Positions 11,001 through 18,285 of a stretch of 64,000 bases of DNA are shown piece by piece. The stretch is from Carposina sasakii (lineage: Eukaryota > Arthropoda > Insecta > Lepidoptera > Carposinidae): NCBI GenBank assembly GCA_014607495.2, contig CP053161.1:13401115-13465114 (forward strand). Direction: 5' to 3'. How positions within the stretch are numbered: position 1 is the first letter of the stretch; each line of letters begins with the position of its first letter. The position numbers and the translations under genes were made by a program. Under the pieces are notes generated by a model. It was not told the origin of the DNA. It did no database searches and saw only the letters and a list, made by a program, of their open reading frames with translations.

Positions 11001-14000
11001 TGTTGTCAGAGAAGTTTTTTACGGCCGCTTCAATTGAAATGTCAAAGGGATTGCACTTATTATGCTACTTCTCTCATTTCCCTGTTTGCCAGCATATTCA
11101 TTAAGATATAAAGTCTCCAGATTTTTCTACTAAAGTTCACATGTTACTGGTATTCTCCCTTTAAGACAATGGGTAGGGCTATTACATAATTAGCAGTAGT
11201 AATGCGTCCTCCCACGTCCCGTACACTCACACATTTACTATTTTCGCGATTGCATTGCTTCGAGTAGTCCTGCTAGGTTCATGACTTTGGTATTTGTACA
11301 AGTCTTTTTTTTTTACAATAAGCTAGGCAAACATTTGACCGCCATCGTACCTGATGTTAAGCAAGATGCGGCCTAGGGTGGTACATGTTTGCCTAGAAAG
11401 TGCCTATTCACTCTAGCTTTGAAGAGACCAATGTTGTAGTGCTCGGGAAATACATCGGCAGGAAGTGCATTCTACTCCTTGGTCTGTTCAAATAGCAAAG
11501 GCATTCGACTTTTTATGGAGCGAATAAATGAAGCTGGCGAGCTGCGGTGATAGTTCAATCAATGGTTAAGATGGACACCTTTCGGTCAGAAGGCTTGGGT
11601 TTGAACTTTGATCCCAGTCACGGGCCTGTACTACTGAATTTATTTAATGTACGGATTGTTATGTTATTTAGCTGTACCCTAGGAGAGGAGGAGGTGGGTT
11701 GGCGACAGGCAGGCGAGCCGGCCGTAAAATCACCGCCAAATCCTTGTCAATATCATTTTCGACAGAAAGCCCGTAAATAATGGGAAACGGATAGGAAAAA
11801 GGTTGATGGCGCCAGCCAGTCGACCTTCATCCTTACGTAACCCCTGTGGTCACCAGATCGAGGACACGGACATGGAGGGGCGGCTGATGCTGGCGGACGC
11901 GCTGGTGTACGGTCAGGCGCTGCACAAGCCCGCCGTCGTCATCGACGTGGCCACGCTCACGCGTTAGTCATATACGTCCATACATACAATTTACCTAGCT
12001 GTTTAGGAAGGGGCTGGGTCAAGGGGAAATTTTAATTTAATTTATTTTAACACGTTGACGGACAGTAGAAACAAGTGAAATTCGAAAATTGACACTATAT
12101 GTTTTTGTAATTTTTAGAATATTAGAAGTATGGTTTTACTCTTTCTGCTTAAATACACTTAATTTTGATTAATTCAATACAGCCGCAGTGTCTAAAAACG
12201 ACCGTTTCGTATTGGACGGCTATTGCCGTCATGTCACATAGTGAACTTGAACTTGACGGCTATAGACGCAACTGTCCGTCAACGTGTTAAGTAGGTCAAA
12301 GAGTTAACCGTGTGTTTTCTCTTCTTTCTTCTTCCGCGCGTAACCTATCCTAGGGTTTAAGTTCACAGTTCACTATAGTCCAATTTTAGGGTAAGGGCAC
12401 TCTGATTGGGTAGGTCAGTTTGTCACACACAAAAATTCACTTGCCGAGACGCGAGGTCAGCACCGCGGTGGTTGGACAACTGGCAGATGCAGGGGGGGGG
12501 GGAAACACGCGTGGCCAGCGTCCGCGGCGAGGAAAAGAGATAGGACGATTAAAAGAGGGACAAACAAAATTATAGTTTTAACACCTAGCTAATCCCACGC
12601 TCACAAGTTAGTTAATAGTGTCATTACTCATTACATATACCTATACATCAGCTTAATATGTAATTAATTCAGCCTATTGCAGTCCACTTCTGGGCGTATT
12701 TCTGCTACTAGACAATGGTGCATATCAAACGCATCCATATCCATATATAATATAGTGGAAATATAGATAATAACGGCCGATTGGTCTAGTGGGTAGTGAC
12801 CCTGCCTGCGACGCCATAGATCCTGGGTTCGAATCCCGGTAGGTGCAAACATTGATATGATGAATATCGATGTTTGTTTCCGAGTCATGGATGTGTCTAT
12901 ACTTATCTATGTATTTATATACCGTTGCTTAGTACCCACGACACAAGACCTTAGGGATCTTAATGTGGAACTAGGTTAATGTGTTGTGTAGTGTATGGAT
13001 ATTTATTTATTTATAAAAAAATAAAAATAAAATATATACATAATATAGTCTTAATCTTTGGTTATGCCAGTTACTCCTAAGGGTATTTTCTAACTTTCTT
13101 CTTCCAACTTCCAACCAAACTTTTGCTAAGAAGGGTAATTAAGGGAGCCCTTAATTACCCTTCTTAGCAAAAGCAATGCGAAAATTGTACAATATTAGCT
13201 GATTCGTATCACGTGAAATTAATTTCTGAGTACTTAATTTGACATTTTAACGTAAATATTGTACAATTTTAGCTGTCGTATTGCCTTTGTACTGGCTATT
13301 CCATACAATGGGCGAACTCTGACGAATTCGGGCGAACTCGATTGTGTAGAGGGCAGGTTTGTCGGTATTCGTCGACAATTGTCTAAGTTCGACGAGGTTC
13401 GACGACGTTCGCCTATGTGTCGGTTTTTCGGGCATACATCAAAGGGATTCGACGGTTGATTCGTGGAGATGCCCACACGTTCGTCGATCATTCATATAAA
13501 CTAATGTACTCTGTGCCGTCGACAAACTACTAATAGACGAACGTGTGGATGTGTGTGGACGCCTGCACGATGATAGTGTCGAATTGAGACAGACCAAGGC
13601 GAACTAACATCGCCGATTGTATGGAGAAATAAAATAAAATAAAATAAAACAGGAGGCGTATTGCTGGCGACATCTGGCGGCGCGTTCGGCTGCATCAGCA
13701 ACAACGACCAGCTGTGGCGTGCGGCCAGGGCGGCCGGGGCTCATGCAGGGGACCGGCCCTGGAGACTGCCGGCCTGGGACTACTACCAGCGCCAGATCAC
13801 CAGTGAGTGGGGGGGCGGCCCTGGAGGCTGCCGGCCTGGGACTACTACCAGCGCCAGATCACCAGTGAGTGGGGGGGGCGGCCCTGGAGGCTGCCGGCCT
13901 GGGACTACTACCAGCGCCAGATCACCAGTGAGTGGGGGGGGGCGGCCCTGGAGGCTGCCGGCCTGGGACTACTACCAGCGCCAGATCACCAGTGAGTGGG

Positions 14001-17000
14001 GGGGGGCGGCCCTGGAGGCTGCCGGCCTGGGACTACTACCAGCGCCAGATCACCAGTGAGTGGGGGGGCGGCCCTGGAGGCTGCCGGCCTGGGACTACTA
14101 CCAGCGCCAGATCACCAGTGAGTGGGGGGGGCGGCCCTGGAGGCTGCCGGCCTGGGACTACTACCAGCGCCAGATCACCAGTGAGTGGGGGGGGGGGCGG
14201 CCCTGGAGGCTGCTTCTTCTTCTTCAGCCTATTGCAGTCCACTGCTGGACGTAGGCCTCAAAAGAGGGTTTTGCCCATAGTCATCATGCTGGGCAGGCGG
14301 GTTGGTGACCGCAGTGTGATTTTCAGACTATGTTGTCAATACGGGAGGCGCAGCTGCCCACCTCCCGGAAACCCTTAATCGCCTCGTATGATATCTACCC
14401 ACGGGCAGCAAGGGGTGGTACAAACTCTACTCTGCCGGCACCACGCGGCTATGTATGCTTAGATCTTTTAAACTATGCAAAGGATTTCAATGCGGTTTTT
14501 TTAAAACAGATAGAGATTCAAGAGGAAGGTTTATTTGTACTCGCATAACTAGGGACCTGCCCCAGTTTCGCACGGATGCAATGCTCTCTCACGCGGACAA
14601 AGTCGTGGGCAGCCGCTAATTACTAATATGTAGTAACCTATGTCCCTGTAATCCTCAAAAATAATGTATTCCAGATTCTCCGGCAGTTGACTTGAGGAAC
14701 CGCGGCTCCGGAAAAGCATCAGCGTGTATCGGTGCTGCATTCCTGAAGGTATTTTCATCTTTATGCATAACTAGTGGACGCCCGCGACTCCGTCCGCGTG
14801 GACTACAGAAAAAACAAAATGCCGAAATTATCCGGGATAAAAACACACAATATATTCCTGAAAACTGCATCGAAATCGGTTCAGCCGTTTCTGAGATTAG
14901 CGTGCATAGACAAACCGACAGACAAAAATTCCAAAAATCATCGTTTTGGGTTCTATTGCGTTGATAAAGGTCTCCTATAATATTTTTTCTCATATATCTT
15001 CCATGTACAGACAGCGAGCCGTTACATTTTTATTATATGTAAGCGCAAATTTCTCTAATCGCATGCGTCCGACAACGACGTCTGCCCTCACGTGTCTGCC
15101 CGTTCGGGTAGGCATAGTTAGATTCGTGCGCTCCCCCACCACACGACAGCGCCGCGCCGTTGCCTGCCGCAGATGCCGCCACACTTCGGCGAATGTGCGC
15201 GACGACGACCGACGGCAGCGGCGGCGATGCAGAGTATTCGTTAAAAGGAATTTAAACTTCAAAAGCGAACTTTTTTGTAACTTGATACACCCAAAACTTC
15301 TAAATTACATGTTCCTAGGTTCAGTGATTAAGATTTCGTATACAAAAAGTTTGGCTTTGTAGTTCCAGTTCCGAATCCGTTCCGTTCGAATTTCGGGAAT
15401 TCCGTTTGTAGAAAAATTCTGCACATCCTTTGAGACCTACGTACCAAGATTCATGGTCTTATCTTCAATTCAACCCCTATTTCACCCCCAAACTGGTAAA
15501 AATTTCAAAATGCTAGAACAAACGATTTTTTGTTTCTTATGACGTGATATTTGACGAACTTGCATACTAACTTTCAACCCTTATTTCACCCCTTAGCTGG
15601 TCGAAATTTCAAAAATGCTAGAACAAATGTTTAATGATTTCTTATCAAGTGCTTAAATATAAAGTTTCATGGTTTTATCTTTTAAAATTAAGAAATCCCA
15701 TACAAACTTTCAACCTCTATTTCAACCCCTTCATCCCTTTTTTTCGAAATAAAAAGTAGCCTATGTTCTGTCTCAGGGTCTAAAGATTGTCTGTACCAAA
15801 TTTCATCAAAATCGGTTGCGAGGTTTAAGCGGGAAAGCGTAACAGACAGACAGACAGACAGACAGAGTTACTTTCGCATTTATAATATTAGTTGGGATAA
15901 ACGCACAGATGTCTGCTTCTCGTGATCGTTCAACACAATAGTACGAAAGCAGATATAGTTTTTAATTCATGTAAAAGTAGCGTCAAGGTGTAAGTTTGTA
16001 GTGCGACATGCTAGGCGCATTCTCGTTTTTTTCTCGCATTTCACATTCTGTTTTTCTATTAGTTTTAATGCTTTATAGCCGCTATTTAGGTCCCCCCGGG
16101 ATTTTCTATGCTTTGTTATGCATTTTTCTGTTCGCCTCTGTTGATCCTGGCTCACAGAAGTTGCAGAGGCGGGAATGAGTAGTGGGCCAATCCCGGTAGT
16201 ATATATGAATATCTATGCTTCGTAGAACATCATGTCACCGCTAGAAAGTATGACAATGAAATAATGTTACTTGCAAATACGTAATGCCCCATATTTTATT
16301 ATAAGGTAAATTAACATATTTCGTAATTTTTTCTGGCTAACCGCAAAACCAAAAGGTCCATTAGTACTTAGCGAAATAAATAGCGCCCGCTAGGAAGTAT
16401 CCTTCCTAGCGGTGACATGATGTTATTTTCTCTTAATTCTTTAACGTGCAATTTAGTACATTTTTTTGATATAAGATTGATCTTCGTAGAACTTCATGAC
16501 ACCGCTAGAAAGTATGACATGACTATGCTTATAATGGGCGCCTAAAGCTGCCTTTTCACGAGAAATGTGCGACGAATTTCTTGACATCATGGACCAACGA
16601 ATATTATTGGAGGATATCACACTTATGCAATGTAGCATAGCACATTTCGTGGAAACGCAGGTTTAGTGTCCTATTATCAAAATGCCAGGTGTTTAATAGT
16701 ATATAGTATAAGTTGTTCTCAGTACATAGCTAGTCCTATACTCAAATCATCAATGGAACAACTGCGAATAAAGAAATTCATTCATTCGTAGTATTCCCAC
16801 TCCACTGAATCTACAATAAGGACCGACTTTTTCAATTGTGAGATAGGCCTATTCGGAGGAGAAAGTTCATTTTTCAGTTTTATCCATCATTTAGAACTAT
16901 ATGTAGCGGAAACTGGGCTACTAGTGCCCCATGCATATATTCCAATCATTGTGAGAAACTTCGATATCGCGTTCTAGGATTTGTACAAAATGTGGTTGTC

Positions 17001-17239
17001 TCGCGTCCGCTACACTATATTTTCGATTTCCTCCTGTACAGAACTTCATCTGCGGCGACTACCTGCACCTGGACATCACAGGGGTGGGCAAGCTGCAGCA
17101 CGGCGAGGTCCCGCCGTACCTGTCGCCTCGCCGCATGTCGGGCCGCCCCACGCGCACGCTGGCCGCCGTTATCATGGCCATCGCCACGGGCGCCGGCGGA
17201 GAACAGCCCGCGCCGCCTCGGCCGTGCCCTAGTGCCTAG
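2033..17239 (+). CDS. M17 leucine (cytosol-type) aminopeptidase with mitochondrial leader, 13 exons
   Basis: Exons: 2033-2233, 3511-3620, 4158-4293, 5121-5248, 5882-6077, 7022-7102, 8340-8455, 9861-9966, 10792-10899, 11857-11962, 13653-13802, 14675-14748, 17042-17239. All junctions are GT-AG with matching phases; the total is 1,710 nt, 569 residues (human LAP3 519). Residues 1-30 are Arg-rich without acidic residues, like a mitochondrial presequence. The C-terminal domain matches M17 peptidases: PANKMTPTD, AAKGVTFDSGG, PLCENM, GDVVRALNG, DTDMEGRLMLADAL, ATLT, SGRPTRTL. Predicted metal or active-site residues: K317, D322, K329, D399, E401 and R403 are kept, but the Asp equivalent to bovine Asp273 is S340 (RADMGGAA became RGSMAGAA). 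Such loss is known in Drosophila sperm leucyl-aminopeptidases, so this may be a weak or dead enzyme, perhaps testis-biased (inference). Exon 5 carries an (Ala-Asp-Ala-Gly) run near residues 209-221. M17 enzymes remove N-terminal residues from peptides and form hexamers. Confidence 0.92.
3664..3790. repeat. Tandem repeat of about 57 bp in aminopeptidase intron 2
   Basis: A unit containing ATACAAACGGCCCC, then TTATTTAGGCGTG and GCGTCCTCCC occurs just over twice. The copies differ by a few bases and small indels. It lies within intron 2 and has no coding role. Confidence 0.75.
3850..3915 (+). repeat. Fragment of GGAAGGAGATGCAGCTGATG repeat family
   Basis: Short copy of the dispersed repeat whose fullest version here is at 8725-8905. 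It contains CATGCACGGAAGGAGATGCA and CCCTGCATCAACAC. Confidence 0.6.
4340..4480 (+). repeat. Copy of GGAAGGAGATGCAGCTGATG repeat family
   Basis: Contains the block GTAGCATAGCGGGGGTTG followed by GAGTTCCTTAGTCGACTCTT and GATGCAGCTGATGTA. It lies in aminopeptidase intron 3, starting about 50 bp after the exon 3 donor. Confidence 0.65.
5661..5838. mobile_element. Inverted-repeat element (MITE) in aminopeptidase intron 4
   Basis: The left arm (about 5661-5708) and right arm (about 5790-5838) are near-perfect reverse complements, sharing AGTTCTCCTAGATTTCGTCT. The 80-bp centre has no ORF. It ends about 45 bp before exon 5. The superfamily is not assigned because no clear target duplication is visible. 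Confidence 0.75.
6125..6337 (+). repeat. Non-LTR tail, GATTTTGATGCGG / CGAAGCC type
   Basis: Contains GGAAACGGATTTTGATGCGG, then GGACCCGCCCTGGCTTCGCA and ends at GCCGCTAGTGTAATAT. Related copies are at 10310-10460 (minus), 10590-10760 (plus) and 14448-14620 (plus), all within introns of the same gene. All lack coding sequence. Confidence 0.7.
6420..6662. mobile_element. Inverted-repeat element, TAGTGCCGTAAA type (copy 1)
   Basis: The internal block from AGTGCCGTAAATAG to TTTACGGCACTGATCATCA is bounded by inverted sequences (TAGTGCCGTAAA against TTTACGGCACT). A second, shorter copy lies in the aminopeptidase 3' UTR at 17357-17497. No ORF is present. Confidence 0.65.
6775..6885 (+). repeat. 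Copy of GGAAGGAGATGCAGCTGATG repeat family
   Basis: Carries GACTTCCTTAGTCGACTCTT, ACATGTACGGAAGGAGATGC and the end block CCCGCATCAGCACAAG. Confidence 0.65.
7530..8115. repeat. Degenerate lepidopteran retroelement tails
   Basis: A block GGGTTCCGTAGCCAAATG followed by GTCTGTCTGTCCGTCCGTAT, and a terminal TTTTAACCGACTTCAAAAAG, both resemble common lepidopteran LINE-tail sequences. The two may be separate insertions. No ORF of substance is present. Confidence 0.5.
8725..8905 (+). repeat. Fullest copy of the GGAAGGAGATGCAGCTGATG family
   Basis: Order: CTGCAGGATCATAAGGGAGA, CAGCCACGTTTAACACAGCG, GACTTCCTTAGTGGACTCTT, GAAAGGAGATGCAGCTGATG, TTCTAGTGAAACTCTGCATC. Further copies or pieces lie at 258-385 (-), 3850, 4340, 6775, 36695, 54258 (-), 54945 and 59940. 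The constant order suggests a SINE-like dispersed element of about 180-300 bp. Confidence 0.7.
8946..9290 (+). mobile_element. tRNA-derived SINE
   Basis: The 5' end has an A-box-like GCCCAGTGGTTAAGACG and a B-box-like GTTCGATCCCAGTCACGG, the spacing of a tRNA promoter. A body with CGTTGGTCCTGCGCCTGATC and CTCTCCGGTCGTGTCGG follows, ending in ATCATCATCAT. This layout matches well-known lepidopteran SINEs. It is not a working tRNA gene because the acceptor arms do not pair. A second piece lies at 11538-11660. Confidence 0.8.
9290..9470. repeat. Partial copy of the TCACACTTAAACCTAAAC palindromic element
   Basis: Shares GGTCACACTTAAACCTAAAC and CTTTCTCTCTCAGC with the fuller elements at 21845, 28120 and 37888, but the right inverted repeat is degraded. 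Confidence 0.5.
10003..10313 (+). repeat. Non-LTR tail, GGACGCCCGCGACTCCGTCC type
   Basis: Begins CTAGTGGACGCCCGCGACTC, then TTATCCGGGATAAAAAG, GAAAACTGCATCGAAATCGG and GAGATTAGCGTGCACAAACG. Related copies: 14771-15045, 24834-24920, 34703-34895 and 54570-54895 (minus). It starts 36 bp after the exon 8 donor of the aminopeptidase. Confidence 0.75.
10310..10760. repeat. Two GTGCGAAGCCGGGG-type non-LTR tails in opposite orientation
   Basis: About 10310-10460 is a minus-strand copy (CCCGTGCGAAGCCGGGGCGG). About 10590-10760 is a plus-strand copy running from GTCTGTCTTTATGTACC to GTGCGAAGCTGGGGCGAG, ending just before exon 9. Between them lies a piece (AATTTTCGCTATCGCTTTGC) of the element also found near 53,400. 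Confidence 0.65.
11315..11530 (+). repeat. Degenerate retroelement fragment in aminopeptidase intron 9
   Basis: Contains CCTGATGTTAAGCAAGATGC and TTGAAGAGACCAATGTTGTA, blocks resembling common lepidopteran dispersed repeats. There is no ORF. Confidence 0.45.
11538..11660 (+). repeat. Partial tRNA-derived SINE
   Basis: Carries AATGGTTAAGATGGACACC and GATCCCAGTCACGGGCCTGT, the same two blocks as the SINE at 8946, then AATTTATTTAATGTACGGAT. The rest of the body is lost. Confidence 0.65.
12051..12286. mobile_element. piggyBac-like MITE flanked by TTAA
   Basis: The termini CACGTTGACGGACAGT and ACTGTCCGTCAACGTG are exact reverse complements. Each is flanked by TTAA (12047-12050 and 12287-12290), the target duplication typical of piggyBac-type transposons. 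The 236-bp body has no ORF. It lies 88 bp after the exon 10 donor. Confidence 0.8.
12777..13015 (+). mobile_element. tRNA-derived SINE, second family
   Basis: The head GGCCGATTGGTCTAGTGGGT and GGGTTCGAATCCCGG are clear A- and B-box sequences. The tail runs through TCTATGTATTTATATACCG to TTTATTTATTTATA. The 5' and 3' ends of the tRNA-like part do not pair, so it is a SINE rather than a tRNA gene. Confidence 0.8.
13120..13173. repeat. Perfect 26-bp-arm palindrome
   Basis: Arms 13120-13145 and 13148-13173 (CTTTTGCTAAGAAGGGTAAT... and its exact complement) are separated by AG. It sits next to sequence GCGAAAATTGTACAATATTAG shared with elements near 10,540, 23,700 and 53,290, so it is probably part of an inverted-repeat element. 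Confidence 0.85.
13301..13624. mobile_element. Inverted-repeat element abutting the exon 11 acceptor
   Basis: The left end CCATACAATGGGCGAAC matches the complement of the right end (CGCCGATTGTATGG). The centre has repeated TTCGACG and GTTCG words. It ends 28 bp before exon 11 of the aminopeptidase, and the gap is filled by a (TAAAA)n run. Confidence 0.7.
13752..14216 (+). repeat. Seven-copy tandem array of exon 11 end plus 5' splice site
   Basis: A 62-64 bp unit, GGCCCTGGAGGCTGCCGGCC through CAGATCACCAGTGAGT plus a run of G, is repeated seven times, and an eighth copy is cut after 15 bases. Donor GTs fall at 13803, 13865, 13928, 13992, 14056, 14118 and 14181. Units differ mainly in the length of the G run; unit 1 has GGAGAC where the others have GGAGGC. 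Unit 1 supplies the real exon end. A different repeat (GCCTATTGCAGTCCACTGCT) truncates the array. Confidence 0.95.
14217..14455 (+). repeat. Repeat with TATTGCAGTCCACTGCTGGA head
   Basis: Order: GCCTATTGCAGTCCACTGCT, GGGCAGGCGGGTTGGTGACC, CACCTCCCGGAAACCCTTAA, CGCCTCGTATGATATC, CTACTCTGCCGGCACCACG. Other copies lie at 51780-52010 (minus), 52741-53000, 53932-54150 and 60145-60305. It is a very common lepidopteran dispersed element. Confidence 0.75.
14448..14620 (+). repeat. GATGCGG-type non-LTR tail
   Basis: Diverged copy of the 6125 repeat: TATGTATGCTTAGATCTTTT, then GACCTGCCCCAGTTTCGCAC and GGGCAGCCGCTAATTA. Confidence 0.6.
14771..15045 (+). repeat. GGACGCCCGCGACTCCGTCC-type non-LTR tail
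   Basis: Begins CTAGTGGACGCCCGCGACTC 22 bp after exon 12. Then TTATCCGGGATAAAAAC, GCATCGAAATCGGTTCAGCC and CGTTACATTTTTATTATATG follow, as at 10003. Confidence 0.75.
15360..15897 (+). repeat. LINE 3' end with internal direct repeats and (CAGA)n
   Basis: Two to three diverged copies of a block with CTATTTCACCCC and AAAATGCTAGAACAAA precede a standard LINE tail: AAAGTAGCCTATGTTCTG, CATCAAAATCGGTTGCGAGG, then (CAGA)n at 15842-15867 and TTTCGCATTTATAATATTAG. It has no coding part. Confidence 0.7.
16085..16200. repeat. Repeat shared with 53125-53245
   Basis: Shares GGGATTTTCTATGCTT, TGTTGATCCTGGCT and GTGGGCCAATCC with the second copy. The class is unknown. Confidence 0.6.
16226..16424. mobile_element. 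Inverted-repeat element in aminopeptidase intron 12
   Basis: AACATCATGTCACCGCTAG at 16226-16244 and its complement at 16406-16424 bound 160 bp without an ORF. A partial third copy of the arm lies at about 16485-16520. Confidence 0.7.
16543..16665. mobile_element. Short inverted-repeat element, possible PIF/Harbinger-type
   Basis: The ends GCTGCCTTTTCACGAGAAAT and ATTTCGTGGAAACGCAGG are imperfect complements next to TAA and TTA. It is similar in style to the elements at 41049 and 59168, whose TSD is TAA. Confidence 0.5.
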
Positions 17240-17356
17240 GGAGTAGCCAGGAGGGAGGAAGTGGCGCCTAAATCGTGCCCATGTCCATAGTGGATCACAG
17301 TGAACCTTTCGATAGAACGTTGTCATGTCTTTTGTTACAGTTGTAAAAATGTGATG

Positions 17357-17497
17357 CTTAGTGCCGTAAATAGCGTTTTCTGCGGCCTGTGCGAGCTTCT
17401 GCAACTGTGCCCTATTTAGTCCTGCCCGGTCTGGCCATTCTTGCTTTCCAGAATCTACACCCTGTGCCCGGGCACAGCCCTATTTATGGCACTGGTT
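17357..17497. mobile_element. TAGTGCCGTAAA-type element in the aminopeptidase 3' UTR (copy 2)
   Basis: Shares AGTGCCGTAAATAG, GCCCTATTTAGTCCTG, TCTGGCCATTCTTG and CTGTGCCCGGGCAC with 6420-6662. It lies between the stop (17239) and the poly(A) signal (17787), so it should be part of the mRNA. Confidence 0.65.
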
Positions 17498-17786
17498 GTT
17501 TACCCCTGGATTCATTAAATGTTTTTCTTAACTTTTACGAAATCCTAGCTCTATAAATACTGGTTCGTTAGCTTGACTATGATTTTAACAGCTAAAGAAT
17601 CAGTATCGATGATTTTGTAAGTTTTGATGAATTACCTTTACTGAAATCAGCTTTACTGCAACTAAACCATATCCATAAGTATGCCAGGTACCTTATACAT
17701 ACCCACTTTTAGCTGAAGATCCCTTCCTCCATTACAAGACTTATATTTAGGTTGCTTATTGTTTACATTTTGTACACAATAACCTA

Positions 17787-17792
17787 AATAAA
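17787..17792 (+). terminator. Poly(A) signal for the aminopeptidase gene
   Basis: AATAAA, 548 bp after the stop codon, is followed by T-rich DNA. Candidate minus-strand signals for calmodulin (TTTATT on this strand) occur at 17899-17908 and 18286-18291, so the two genes end tail to tail. Confidence 0.6.
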
Positions 17793-18285
17793 ATTCTTAG
17801 TTTTCTGTAAATAATGTGATCTACAAACTGTTTTATTTTTTACATTAATTGTGGAACTGCTTTGTGATAATTATATTTTTATGATAGTTATGTAAAGTTT
17901 TATTTATTTTAGCATAAACACAGGAAGTTAACAGGACATAGACGTTGTAGATGTGCTTGCGGTTTCCTTTTATTCCACCTATTCGCCACTCTTTTGTTAG
18001 GTCTCTCCTCCACTATATGTAGAATAATTTTTGCTATTCCTAAAACACATGGTGATAGGACAATAGAAATGATTCCACATCTGGCATAAATCCTAAAGAT
18101 ACTTTCGTCAGCATAAGGTGGAATAACATATAAACCCATCCAATCAAACTGCAAAAGCAACGTTACCTTGCTTGCTAGCACAGAACCTAGCAAATTGATT
18201 AGATAATTCGTTAAGGTGTTACTAGTTAGGTATTTCTAAGCTTCAACTAGAATAAAAAAGACCGATGTGGAAAATAAGAGAATTA

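Noticed and set aside
12777..12850. tRNA gene
   Set aside because: A and B boxes are clear, but the acceptor arms do not pair and a SINE body with an AT tail follows.
13807..14378. Gly/Arg/Trp-rich repeat proteins in several frames
   Set aside because: They are frame shadows of the tandem exon-end array. Only unit 1 continues the aminopeptidase frame into a proper junction.
14675..14690. Alternative acceptor CCGGCAG at 14686 for aminopeptidase exon 12
   Set aside because: It also keeps phase but drops four residues (NSPA) that align with the family. The upstream acceptor TTCCAG at 14674 has a better pyrimidine context and restores length.
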